From Vitellaria paradoxa (Eukaryota > Streptophyta > Magnoliopsida > Ericales > Sapotaceae), in contig CM034236.1 of assembly GCA_019916065.1 (NCBI GenBank), positions 54,712,690 through 54,776,689 on the forward strand: 64,000 nucleotides of DNA. Reading direction: 5' to 3'. The position numbers were made by a program, and so were the translations under genes. Below the pieces are notes generated by a model. That model did no database searches, was not told the origin of the DNA, and saw only the letters and a list, made by a program, of their open reading frames with translations. This document shows, piece after piece, positions 1 through 11,592 of this stretch (the first letter of the stretch is position 1; every line of letters starts with the position of its first letter).

Positions 1-84
1 TCTACGATTTCCCTTTTTTTTCCTTTTTCCCCTTCTTCCTTGCAAGATTTAATTGAAACTTCCATTAATTCTTTCTTTTTGTAG

Positions 85-3000
85 ATTAAGTGCTATATGC
101 AGCAGCTATTAGCTGGACTTGAGCACTGTCATTTACAAGGAGTAATGCATCGAGACATCAAAACAGCCAATATTTTGATAAATAATGAAGGAATTTTGAA
201 GATAGCAGATTTTGGATTGGCAAATTATGTTAGTTCAAGGCACCGACGACCATTAACCAGTCGTGTAGTGACTTTATGGTATCGTCCTCCAGAACTTCTG
301 TTGGGATCAACAAATTATGGGTCATCTGTGGATCTGTGGAGTGTAGGCTGCGTATTTGCCGAGCTTTTTATTGGCAAGCCCATTCTTAAGGGGAGAACTG
401 AGGTGAAATCCTTTGAATTCATGTGTATGCTGTTTTCCAGAGGCTTATTTAAAAGGATCAATTAGAAGGACATTTATTTACTATAGTTATATTTGAGCAT
501 GAAACCGACTTTTCCACTATGAGGTATCAATGTGTAATAACGTAAATGACAGAATTGTTGGGGCGAAGAACATAACAGAAAAGAGATTGTATACAATTTC
601 TGTCTGAGGGAAGAAGAAAATAGACATTAATAAAAATTGTATATACTTTCAGTCTTGTCATTCTTTTCTTTCCATTGTTTCTTTAGAAGAGGGTTGGGGG
701 AAGAAAGAAAGATGCCTGCACAATGGGGTGTTTTTTTTTTTTTTTTTTTTTTTTTTTGTCCATGCGTGTTGTCTCCCCACCTAGTGGGAAAAGGCTTGGT
801 TTGGTTGGTTGGGATGCGTGTTGTCTGTGGAATAGGCTTAAATTTTGATACACTTAAATCTTTGAGAAATTTCTCATTTATGTTTGTAAAAAATTTTCCA
901 TCCTTGCAGACACTGCATGATGTAGATTTGAGAATAAAATCAGAATTGAAAGATTATGAAAAATGTGATTGTAACAAACTACGTATAGGACATTTGTTTC
1001 TCCTTTTCCTTGCGAATGGGTCATCTGATTTTTTCCCCTTCTGAATTTAAATAGTAAATAGAGTTGTTGCTTGGAGATGAGATACTTCTATAGAATAACC
1101 TTTTTTTTTTTTTTTTTTTTTTTAACTCTGTATAGGTATGTATAAATTTGTAATGTAAATCACTTATTTGCTTTTTTGCTGATAGCATTACTTTCTTGGG
1201 TTACTGTTGCTCACGCATAAAAATTAATGACTGTTTTCCTTCCATGACAGGTTGAACAATTACACAAAATCTTCAAGCTTTGTGGTTCTCCACCTGATGA
1301 CTATTGGAGGAAGTCTAAACTTCCCCTTGCAACAATATTCAAACCCCAGTATCCTTATCCAAGTTCCCTGCGAGAGAGGTGTAAAGAATTGCCAAAAAGT
1401 GCTGTGAATCTTCTGGAGACTTTTCTTTCCATAGAACCTCACAAGCGTGGGACTGCATCATCTGCCCTTAACGCTGAGGTAAATCTGAATGGAAAAGTTG
1501 GTCTACTAGAAATTATTGATATTTATGGTAATGTGATCCACCAGAGTGTGCAATTTCGTCCAGCTAAACCTTACACAATTAATGATTTTTGTCTATATTT
1601 TTCTTTTTTATTGAGCAAGTTACTGAATTTCTAAGTTAGCTTTGGCAGTTGATTATAGGCACTTAATCCTATGGATATCCAAGGGGCGGGTTTCCCCTTC
1701 CCTACCGCCATTTAGTAAGTATCCGTCCCTTCACCGTCCCCCGCTTAAAAAATATATTTGTTAAATCAAAATAATATTATATAATATTTAATAAAAAATA
1801 AAAATTATACATATTTTAAATTAAATAAGTTATACATTAACATATACCATTATATAATATATATATATAGAGGATATTAATTAATACGTAGGTGGCAATA
1901 TAAGCTGTATGAAACAAGGTGGAGACTAGCATCCACATCTTTGTACTTGTTCGTGGATTGCTTAAAATCACCAAACTTGTCCCCATCCTAGCAAATAGTG
2001 TCTTCATACTCACGTCAAACAGAGCGGGTAATGTGATGAGTACCTACTTGGGACAAGTAATTTTTTTATCCTTAGTTAATTCCCAACTATTTCTTAACTT
2101 CCATGTCTCCTTGTGAATCATGATAATTAATTGATCTTTACTCTCTATCAAGTTTTGTTTTTTATTAAGCTTTTGCTGATTTAATATTTTTGCATTCCAT
2201 TTCTTTTTCAGTATTTTTCCACGAAGCCTTATGCATGTGATCCATCAAGCTTGCCGAAGTACAAACCTTACAAAGAGTTTGATGCAAAAGTTCATGAAGA
2301 AATGCAAAGGTGAACTACCTTATTTTTTCTACTCTAATTATTATAGTGATGTATTTTTTTCTTTTTCATTTTTTTTATTTTATAAGGATATAAGTGTGGG
2401 TGTATTAGTAATTAAGGAATGAAAGAAAATGGATTGTTCTTGTTTCAAGTTCACTTGGTTCCATTGTTGTGAGTCAGATCTTACTTTGAAATTTGAGGTT
2501 GCACTTGTTTGTGAGTCCAATGAATGCAGTTTATGCCTATATGAGATAAATATTTAATGGGCTTCAAGCATGCATGTTGAACCAAAGTACCTGGTCCTTT
2601 ATATTGTGATCTGTCAGTGTCTTTATGTCGAACCATTTTCGAAGCCAAAAAATTGAGTACTTTGGGGGGGGGGGGAAGTAAAGTTTTGAATGTTTTGAAA
2701 TTAGATGCTTGAAAATCTAGGAACAGAGGTCAGGCATATCAAGCTTCATCTGTTCTAATTTCAACACTGAACTTATCAATTATCATAGAGGCAGAGTTAT
2801 ATGTATCCTTGGGGGGACAAGAATGCTAGATGCCCACTTCAAATCCCCCCCAGAGTTAAAAATGCTAGATCTTCCCCAACGATGAGCATATATATCCTTG
2901 TTATCCGTTACAAGGAATAGTGTAATTTGTTAAGTCTGAATTGAAGTTCTGCTATTTTTTCAGAAGAAAGGCTGGTGTCAGATCACGAGTATCCGGAACT

Positions 3001-4389
3001 TCAAGAAATCCAAGAAGAGGCCGAAGAGCTTCGCAAGAGGTTTCTCTGTCTTTTCCTGACCTTTGCCGCTCCTATCCTTTTCTTCCTTAGCAGTTGTGGG
3101 TCAAGTTTTTGCAACTAATTTGTTTACTGCTATTTGTGAAGGAGTTTGAGACCACTACTCGATTTGCTCGTAGAAACAATGGTGGCAATGCTTATGTTCT
3201 TAAGACAAAAGGAGCTGCTGAGTCTCGGGAGTCACTGAATTCATCATATGATATGGTGTCTGATGCTTCCCAGGCGACAGAGGTACCCCAGGTAGATAGT
3301 TTTCGATCAGTTCCAGTAATCACTGCATCAAGTAATTTTGAGTGGGCGAGAAAACGGAAAGGGTATGCTGTCGCCACTAGATTACCGAGGCAGGCCAGTT
3401 CAAGAAGTCGAAGTCAAAGTTTTAGTTCTCTAGACCCATCCAGCATCCTGCAAGCTAGTCATACTCTGGATTCTGATGAGCACGAGAATGACAAATTTTC
3501 GAGCAAGGTCCGCATCAATTCTGGAGGCAGTGAATTGCATGGGGTTCCCAAGCATGCATTGAGGCAAAAAAACCGACATCTTCAAAGGCCAGATTCTTTT
3601 GATGCATCCGACTTGTATCGTTCTATGGATTTCCCTGGGGTGAGTATGTCTTATCAAGGAAGGATTGTTTCAGAAACAAACTGGTAGGGGTGGACCTCGA
3701 ACCATTTGCACTTGTGGGGATGGTTGGAGAAAAGGGAGCAAGAAAGAAAGCCACATTCCTTCATGCTTTCTTCCCTCCTACTTGGAGAAAGAGTGGGAAA
3801 ATTATGAAATGTTTAAAAACGATGGAAAGTTGAAGGGAAAATGTATTTAGAATTAAAATTTATCGTGGTACCTAGAAACTAAGAGGCTCTCATGATTAGG
3901 TTTACTCCATGATTCACTTAGGTTGTGTTTGTATATGTAGATTTGAAATCAAAGGATTTGGTGCTAATTATTTAAAGAGAATTGCTCAAATATAATTTTA
4001 TTAGTTTTGATAGGAGTTTCGAATCAATGGATTTGAGTAGTTTAGTAATAGTTATCACATAAACTAATACCCCCTCTTTTCTTTTAATATAATTTAACGT
4101 CAAATCTATTGATTTGAAATTCCTAGTTATCCAATCAGAACTTTAGTTTTACCTTTGTTTTGTATTCTTGTCATCAACCACAAGAATCTCTGCTTTTAGA
4201 TGTTCTTTGCCGTGTTGATTTGAAAAAAACTGATGCAATTTGAAAATGTATCAGGATTGCAGTGATCAAAAAGGAGTTCAGTTCTCAGGACCACAGTCAC
4301 ATAGGCTTGGTGGAGAGCAAGAAAATCATATCCGGCAAGCTGTTCGTGGATCACAGTTCCATAGAGGTGGGAGGAATTCAGTTATATAA
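85..4389 (+). CDS. CDK-like Ser/Thr protein kinase (CRK/IBS1/At1g54610 type), 3' portion, 5' end outside window
   Basis: Coding exons read 85-402, 1251-1478, 2212-2309, 2964-3039, 3142-3639 and 4255-4389, joined by GT-AG introns with matching phases; about 450 residues are visible. The first exon starts mid-kinase (IKCYMQQLLAGLEHCH). It contains the catalytic loop HRDIKTANIL, the DFG motif in KIADFGLANYV, and the WYRPPELLLG activation segment typical of CDK-like kinases. The next exons complete the C-lobe (EQLHKIFKLCGSPPDDYW, then the STKP-CDPSSLPKY linker conserved in this plant family). A basic, Ser/Arg-rich tail follows, with an FSGP motif and an IRQAVR segment near the end. Plant members are CDK-related kinases without a well-defined cyclin partner; nuclear location and substrate are inferred only. 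The 3' end is uncertain: reading through the last donor ends at the TAA at 4387-4389, while splicing to 4521 gives an immediate stop. The N-lobe is absent only because the window begins here. Confidence 0.88.
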
Positions 4390-4520
4390 AGTCTATGTTT
4401 CTTCTGTTTGTACGGATTATGTATATTATTAAAGGGATGTTCACTGGAAAAATAGTTATACTTTGTTTCTGCATATTAAGGGATGTTCCCTAGGAAAATA
4501 ATTCTACTTAGTTTCTGCAG

Positions 4521-4667
4521 GCTAGCAATAATTCAAAGGAATTGGGAATGCAATTAAGATCCTTGACAAATCCAGACAAGAGGAGCAAATTTTGGGTGCC
4601 CATAAAAGGAAAAAGAGGAAGAAGAAGAAGTAGGAAAAAGAAAAAAAAAAAGAAAAAGAGTAAATGA
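4521..4667 (+). other. Possible alternative 3' exon of the CRK-type kinase
   Basis: After the acceptor TTTCTGCAG at 4512-4520, one frame reads ASNNSKELGMQLRSL and then a Lys/Arg-rich run up to a TGA at 4665-4667. That frame would follow the FSGP-containing exon well, but the upstream donor at 4366/4367 leaves phase 1, and the extra G at 4521 then produces GGC TAG. The exon is in frame only if one base is removed at the junction. It may be a decayed or alternative last exon, or part of the 3' UTR. Confidence 0.35.
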
Positions 4668-5922
4668 GTTCATTCATGGAAGATCATCTCCACAATTGGA
4701 AAGAGAATGGAGTCACTACTAGAAAAAGGGTGATAATAAATCAAATGTATTGAACATAAAAAGCCAATTCTTGGAGATAGCCATGCCAGTAATTGGAACA
4801 GTTTCATTTTTCTTTTGGTAGTCTGCACTTCAGTGGCCCCTTCATTTATTTATTTATTTATTTATTTTCCTTTTTTTTTTTGGCTCCACTTTTGATTTTA
4901 ATTTTCTTAAAGTTCTTACTATACAGGGCATCGGGTACAGTTTTGAATAAAGAGATCTCTACCGTGGAGCAGGTGCTATTTGAGAATAATTAGTTTAGAT
5001 TTACAAATTATTATAGATTATTCATTGATAGAATGAAAATAATTAGGAGAAGAAAGGCCCACAATGTAGAAATCTGTTCATTTTTATCCAATTGATTTGT
5101 CAGTTGGCAGTGCCATTTCTCAATTTTTCTTTTTTCTTGTTATTCATGTTGTTAATTTTGTTATTTATGGTAGTGCAAAGGATAAAAGGAAGATATCACA
5201 ATTTCTTTTCTTTTTTTTTCTCAAAAATGATAACTAATATTTGTCAGCCTATCACATTTAAAAAAGAAAAGAAAAAAAAAAAGAAAAACTCATTAAAAAT
5301 ATTTTTTATTATATAAATATCATTATAAAATAGATTTCTTTTTTTTTTAAATAAACGTTTGAATTGAAAATTCTTCTTATAATGAATGAAAATTTTGAAT
5401 TTTCACGTTTATTAAAATAATTAAATAATATTCATTTAAAACACAATAAATTAAATGCTTTTCATTCTAAAAAGTTTTTTTTAAATTTATTAAATTTTTA
5501 GCTGAACTAATAATTATTCTTTGAATTGTCATAACCAAAATCCCGAATTACAAACCCTAGAATAGCATATATGTATATGCATGTAAAAATGTATTTGCTT
5601 CAAACTTTTTCAAGGATCGGTGATTTCTGACAGAAATCAAGGAACAATTATCGCCGATGGAAAGGAGGAGGAGGACGACGACGAAGAAGAAAGTGAATAA
5701 TAAATATAATGTAGGGCAAATCCCATCGGCTTTGGCTGCAGAGAGCTGGAGCAGCAAAGTGGCCATGGTGCCCGTGCTAATGTGCGCCTATCGCACGGTG
5801 CATGCGCCACGAATTAACAACCTCTCTCGTGGAATACCACGCCACCCCTGCCGCCCACGGGGGAAGCGCTCGGCCTTAGGCGTCTTTTTTCTCTTCGATG
5901 ACCCCCCCTCCCATTTTATCTG
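4668..5922. other. Intergenic, AT-rich with a GC-rich patch
   Basis: There is no recognisable gene. The stretch has low-complexity runs (TTTA repeats near 4845-4865, poly-A near 5265-5285) and a GC-rich patch at about 5640-5880. The patch is open on the + strand for 94 codons, but the translation is low complexity and resembles no family I know. It could be a decayed element or an unannotated promoter/leader. Confidence 0.5.
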
Positions 5923-6054
5923 CGAAAGCGGGAAACCCTAGGTCATATTTCCAATATTACCCCCAGTCCTTTCTCAGATTTTCAACTACGAAAGCAGGAA
6001 ACACTAAGTCATATTTCCAATATTACCCCCAATCCTTTCTTAAATTTCCAACAA
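5923..6054 (+). repeat. Two tandem 66-bp units homologous to the tail of the 3-kb array unit
   Basis: Two imperfect copies (5923-5988 and 5989-6054) start CGAAAGC(G/A)GGAAAC and contain GTCATATTTCCAATATTACC followed by a CCTTTCT stretch. The same motif, GGTCATATTTCCCATA-TACCCCC-CTTTCTCAAATTTTCAA, occurs in all four units of the 7.3-18.4-kb array (about 9810, 12930, 15785 and 17470). This is therefore a detached, internally duplicated fragment of that family. Confidence 0.7.
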
Positions 6055-6595
6055 CTTTGTTACAAGCCCTCAATTCAACGAACCCTAAATGAATAATTTA
6101 CAAAAGGCACACACATGTTCAAATTATAGTCTAAAAGTTTAATTTCGTATATTTTAAAATTCAAATTATAGTCTAAAAGTTTGCACTTTTTAAAATTTTC
6201 TTAATAAGACAATTTAATTAAAATTTAATAAAAAGAAAGTTAAAATAGAATAACAATTTTCGTGATTGACCGCTCATTAAACAATAACCATGGATGTTAA
6301 TAAATTGAAAACAAATTCAGGTCCAATTTTACTCAGTTTTTTAATAAATAAGGATAATTTCAATAAAAAAAAAAATTGGCAAGAATAATTAGACAAGTTC
6401 ATAAAATTGTGCGGTACCAAAAATTTAAATTATTATATACACATCTAAAATATAATTATAGTTTTACTTTATATAATTAAATAATATTAATCTAAAATAT
6501 AACAATTAAAATTTTTCATTCTAAAAATTTTATTATAATTTATTAAATTTTTACCCAAACTACGAATTATTCTTTGAATTGTAATTACCATTTTA

Positions 6596-6598
<3 letters not shown>

Positions 6599-6634
<36 letters not shown>
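6599..6634. repeat. (AT)n microsatellite
   Basis: An uninterrupted AT dinucleotide run of about 36 bases. The flanking DNA (6060-6760) is AT-rich and without a recognisable gene. Confidence 0.95.
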
Positions 6635-6637
<3 letters not shown>

Positions 6638-6739
6638 GTCTTATATAAGTTGGGAAACGACATAATATTTCTATACTAGTAATTATATTTAAAATATATA
6701 ATTATAACAAGTTAAATTTATTTACAACCCAATTGGGAA

Positions 6740-7310
6740 GGTATTAACACTCAGAGCTGCCAAAATCTATTATCCTCCTTTGAGTTGGAAGATAAGATTT
6801 ATTAAGTCCATAGAAGAAAAAAGAAAAAGAAAACGAAAAAGAAAAACAAGTATTCTGAAGCCTAATGCTTTGGGATGGGTAGTTGAATAGGGAGATAAAT
6901 CCTTTTTTTCTCCTTCATATTGAATATCACTTTGAGGTAATGACAACCTTGTGAATTTATATAAATTATGGTGTTCATCTCTTAGGAGAGTGGCACGGCC
7001 AAACATCATCCCAGGAGTGAATCAGCTTACCATTGCCGAACCAAAGTCTGCCTGAATGTACAGATTACAAATGAAAAGAAACCCTACAAACAAAATAAAA
7101 GTTAAAAAAAAAAAAGCAACCCATGATATTAAAGGAGGCCCACAAAACTACACCTAGACTAGGCTGCTCAACTTAGTGCATAACAACTAAGATAGCCCAG
7201 CCCACTTACTCGACCCAACTCGAAACGAAGGGGCAAAGCCCAAACAAAATAGGCCAGCAAACAATAAGCGCGAAAACACCCGCCCAAACCAGGAATGACA
7301 TCATCCGTAT
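6740..7310 (-). mobile_element. Unrecognised minus-strand element tail adjoining array copy A
   Basis: The minus strand is open at 7009-6770 for 79 codons (MMFGRATLLRDEHHNLYKF, then LPQSDIQYEGE, ending MDLINLIFQLKGG). It continues the minus-strand orientation of the open segments in copy A. This part has no counterpart in copies B-D, so either copy A keeps more of the original element or two elements abut here. I do not recognise the protein family. Weak stop-interrupted openness fits a decayed transposon rather than a working gene. Confidence 0.35.
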
Positions 7311-10201
7311 CCCCACAGCTTGTCCGTCGGAAACCACATTCTTCCCCGGACAGCCAACACATCAAACAACGCCGGAACTAGAAAACACTGATGAAAGCAA
7401 GAGAAAACACGACAAGCAATCAGCTCATCCGCAGAACCTTCCTTCGCAGCCTCCAAAGCTTCCCCGACGGGAAAGGACCCAGCAAACACACAGCGCCATT
7501 AAGCCCCTCACCAGAAAAATGCCATGGTTCGCAGAGTCAAAGCCAGCAAAGTACGCAGCAGCTTGACAGGCAGGACTACCTCATTCGCAGCAAACTCTAC
7601 CCCACCACCAACATCCTAGATCCAGCGACCACCCCCTCCTCTAATCCTCAAACCTTAGACTGAGTTCCATATTAGCCCCATCGGATTCGCACCAGCTTCA
7701 AGACCCTCTAGCTCTTCTTGGTTCGCCAACAGGGGCTATCTCAACCTCAGAGCAGGAAATATCGGTGACCATCCATCCATAAAGCATATAGATCCCAGAT
7801 GAAGGATTGGACCGGAAAGAAGCATCCACCATCCATAAAGCATATGGATCCCAGATGAAGGATTGGACCGGAAAGAAAGCATCCACCATGACTAGAACAA
7901 ACAGACCATTCCAGCTATCACTGCACCAACAACAACCCACCTCTCCGCCTCATTCAGCCCCCCCTCTCCTCTCCTTTTGAGGGTAACATTAAGCCCAACC
8001 CAGAAACAGATGCCCCAAATAAAGAGGAAATCCAGGCCAAATTTGGTAGATCTGAAGTCGTCATAGGACATCCAAGCCAGAGATCTATCCATCCCCTCCA
8101 CGGAGTAGCTTGAAGATGGTTTACTATAAACATGCTCCGTGACCAAATACACTCATCCAAAGATTCCAGATGGATGAAACATCAACAAAGAAGAGACAGA
8201 CTTCCGGTGCCTGTCAAATATGGAGAAGCATGAACCAAGAAGAACCAACCAGCAAGAGGAGAACGTCTCAGCAACCCTCTCATACCTAGTCCAGCTTCAC
8301 CAATAAGTTCCACCCAAGAAAGATAAGAAGCAGACCAAGAAGAGATCTCTGCCAAGCATGAATACCTCGAGCCGAATGGAAGGACTTGATCCCTCAAGCC
8401 AAATGGAGGACTTGATCCCTCAAATCCAAGAACAACAGGGGAACCCTAGACCAAAATCCAGAAATCCCTTTAAGATAATAAAAACAAAAACTGATCAGGA
8501 GATTCCCACGCTACCCAATAAAAGAATATAGAAATGAAAGCATGGGTATAACTACCACCCTAATGACAATAGGAAGTTAAAGAGCTAGGTTTAGGAAAGG
8601 AAGGGGAGAAAAGGAAAAGCCATAAAACCCAAATGAGAGCTCTCTCTCTCTAGAAACTAAAGAGAGAAGTGCTCAGCCTCCCCCTCTTTTCAAGGGATCT
8701 AGGGGGCCTGAAGTTAAATTCTATCCACTCAATTGAGGTAAAATTCATCTGTCCATTCATTTTAAAAATTTAATTTTTTTTACTTTTTTAAAAGATAAAT
8801 TAGTAATTAACTAAGATAAAAACAAATGGACACTCAAGCTCTTGAACTCCACAACTCTCTAGCTACCTTTCATGAGATAAAGCATTGCTGGTTCCGTAAA
8901 GCCAGTGAGTGTCACAACTGGACGACCTGTTGCTACCAGATCCGAAATTTCAAAGTGAGCCCTTTGTTGCTTCAGTTCTATTTAAACATAGACGTGAATT
9001 TGAATTTCATTAATAGGTGTCTGAGCCTTTTTTTCCCCTATTTTTTTTCTACAACCTTGATTTGAGGATAGGGTGGATAACCCAAAATCTCTTTCTCCCT
9101 CTGCAGATTCAAAGACAATGACAGACCAGGGGGGAAAAACAAAGATCACCCAAAAGTCCACTAAGAAAGAAACTTATATATATATATATATATATAAATG
9201 TATAGGACAGATGAAATTACCAATTTAAAAAATATATATATTAGCAAGAAAAAATATGGAAGAAAGAAAAATTACCAATTTAAAAAAAAATATTAGGAAG
9301 AAAAAAGAGTGGAAAAAAAAAGAAAACAAAATCAAAACAGATTGTGAAACTCTTCTAATCAACACAAACACTTGTTGAATGCATGTTCTAATAATCTAAA
9401 CCTTCGAAAAAGAGAGATTTTATGAGAATCTAAATATGTGAGAGAGAGAATTTGAATCTAAATCTGAGAGAGAGAGAGAGAGATTATTTGCTTCTGATGT
9501 TAGAAGTCAGACTTCTAAGAATCTAAATCTCAAAGAAAGAGAGATTTTTTGAGAAATCTAAATCTTTGAGAGAGAGATTGTTTGCAATGAAATGGGATGA
9601 GAAAAGTTTTTACATTTTGCATTTATCTTTCTTAATTAATTATTAATTTACCCTTTAAAAAAGTAAAAAATTAAAATTTTAAAATAAATAGCAAGTTCAT
9701 CTCAATTGAACAGATAGGATTTAATGTATTTAACCCAATTTAACTTCAGTTCAGGCCGCCCCAGATCCCTATTCAAGGCCCCCTCTCCTTTTTAATATAG
9801 GAAATAACAGAAAGCCCTAGGTCATATTTCCCATACTACCCCCGTGCTTTCTCAAATTTTCAAAAATTTTAAAAACCCTCAAGTCAACTCAAGTTGAATG
9901 AAATTTTGATCTCCTTGAAAGTCTAAATAATTTTTTTTCTAAATAATGAGGTGGTATAAAACGAAAGAAAATTTTCTTGACAAATAAAAATTAATGGTGT
10001 GCAGAAATGACAAAATTAACTTTTTTAAGTTCTTTTATTATGTTAGTTTATTGATAAAAATAACAAATCAAAAGCTCAACATACAAATATTTACTTCTTA
10101 TGAGCCTTTGTCCATCAATTAATTGCCAACGTTATTTAACAACAAAAATAAAGGATAAATAATAAACTCATAAAATAGTATAATAAAAACATTACTGAAC
10201 A
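7311..10201 (-). repeat. Tandem array unit A (about 2.9 kb)
   Basis: This is the first of four head-to-tail units. It opens with CCCCACAGCTTGTCCGTCGG, matching units B and C at about 10210 and 13354. Minus-strand open segments recur in A, B and C, for example the segment containing AWMSYDDFRSTKFGLDFL and WGICFWVGLNV, and one containing SSWSASYLSWVELIGEAG. The protein family is unknown to me and the segments are short and in different frames. Unit A has a private duplication: about 56 bp at 7775-7830 is repeated at 7831-7887. A Mutator-like element is nested at 8689-9778. The distal 400 bp are AT-rich and end ...TTACTGAACA, which marks the unit junction. Confidence 0.8.
8689..9778. mobile_element. 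Nested non-autonomous Mutator-like element, copy A
   Basis: The ends are inverted repeats. The left end, TTCAAGGGATCTAGGGGGCC followed by TGAAGTTAAATT and an AATTGAGGT-AATTCATCTGTCC stretch, is mirrored at about 9640-9778, so the TIR is roughly 110-150 bp. Flanks are CCCCCTCTT (8680-8688) and CCCCCTCTC (9779-9787), an 8/9 match to a 9-bp target duplication. The interior holds a short + strand open segment from 8826 and GA-rich sequence, with no transposase. Long TIRs plus a 9-bp duplication are the signature of the Mutator superfamily. Confidence 0.75.
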
Positions 10202-11592
10202 TGGCCTACCTCCACAGCTTGTCCGTCGGAGAACACATCCTTCTCCGGCCAGCCAACACAGCAAACAACACCAGAATGGGCAAACAGTGATAAGAGCAAG
10301 AGAAAACATGACAAAAGCAACCAGCTCATCAGCAGCATATTCCTTCACAGCCTCCACAGCTTCCCCGACAAATGGGAAAGGCCCCAGCAAACACACAGCC
10401 CCCTTAAGACCCTCACCAGAAAATGCCATGAGTCACAGAGTCGAAGCCAGCAAAGTACTCAGCAGCTTAACAGGCATGACTACCTCCTTTGCAGCAAACT
10501 CTACCCCACCACCAACATACTAGATCCAACAACCACCCCCTCCTCTAGTCCTCAAACCTTACACTGAGTTCCATATTAACCCCATCGGATTCGCACCAAC
10601 TTGAAGACCCTCGAGCTCTTTGGTTCGCCAGCAGCACCTATCTCAACCTTAGAGCCAGAATATCGGTGACCATCCATAAAAAGCATATAGATCCCAGATG
10701 AAGGATTGGACCGGAAAGAAAGCATCCACCATGATTAGGACGAACAGACCATTCCAGCTATCACTGCACCAACAACAACCCATCTCTCCACCTCATTCAG
10801 CCCCACCTCTCCTCTCCTTTCGAGGGTAACATTAAGCCCAACCCAGAAACAGATGCCCCAAATAGAGAGGAAATCCAGGCCAAATTTGGTAGATCTGAAG
10901 TCGTCATAGGACATCCAAGCCAGGGATCTATCCATCCCCTCCACGGAGTAGCTTGAAGATGGTTTACCAGCAAAATGCTCCGTGACCAAATACACTCATC
11001 CAAAGATTCCAGATGGATGAAACATCAACAAAGAAGAAACAGACTTCCGACGCCTTTCGAAGACGGAGAAGCATGAACCAAGAAGAACCAACCAGCAAGA
11101 GGAGAACGTCTCAGCAACCCTCTCATACCTAGTCCAGCTTCACCAATAAGTTCCACCCAAGAAAGATAAGAAGCAGACCAAGAAGAGATCTCTGCCAAGC
11201 ATGAATACCTCGAGCCGAATAGAAGGACTTGATCCCTCAAGCCGAATGGAAGGACTTGATCCCTCAAATCCAAGAACAACAGGGGAACCCTAGACCAAAA
11301 TCCAAAAATCCCTTTAAGATAATAAAAACAAAAAATTATCAGGAGATTCCCATGCAACCCAATAAAAGAATATAGAAATGAAAACACGGGAATAACTACA
11401 CCGTAATGACAATAGGAAGTTAAAGAGCTAGGTTTAGGAAAGGAAGAGGAGAAAAGGAAAAGCCATAAAACCCAAATGAGAGCTCCCTCTCTAGAAACTA
11501 AAGAGAGAAGTTCTTAGCCTCCCTCTCTTTTCAAGGGATCTAGGGGGCCTTCTCTAGAAACTAAAGAGAGAAGTTCTCAGCCTCCCCCTCTT

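Noticed and set aside
637..1044. 135-codon open frame downstream of the first kinase exon
   Set aside because: It lies within the intron between 402 and 1251, includes a poly-T-encoded Phe run, and has no family resemblance.
5657..5941. 94-codon frame rich in Arg/Lys/Thr
   Set aside because: Low complexity at its start, no recognisable domain, and it overlaps the start of a repeat fragment.
7391..7663. Plus-strand frames in the array units (7391, 10287, 13431)
   Set aside because: They are opposite-strand shadows of the repeated unit, rich in Ser/Thr/Pro; conservation follows the DNA repeat rather than a protein.
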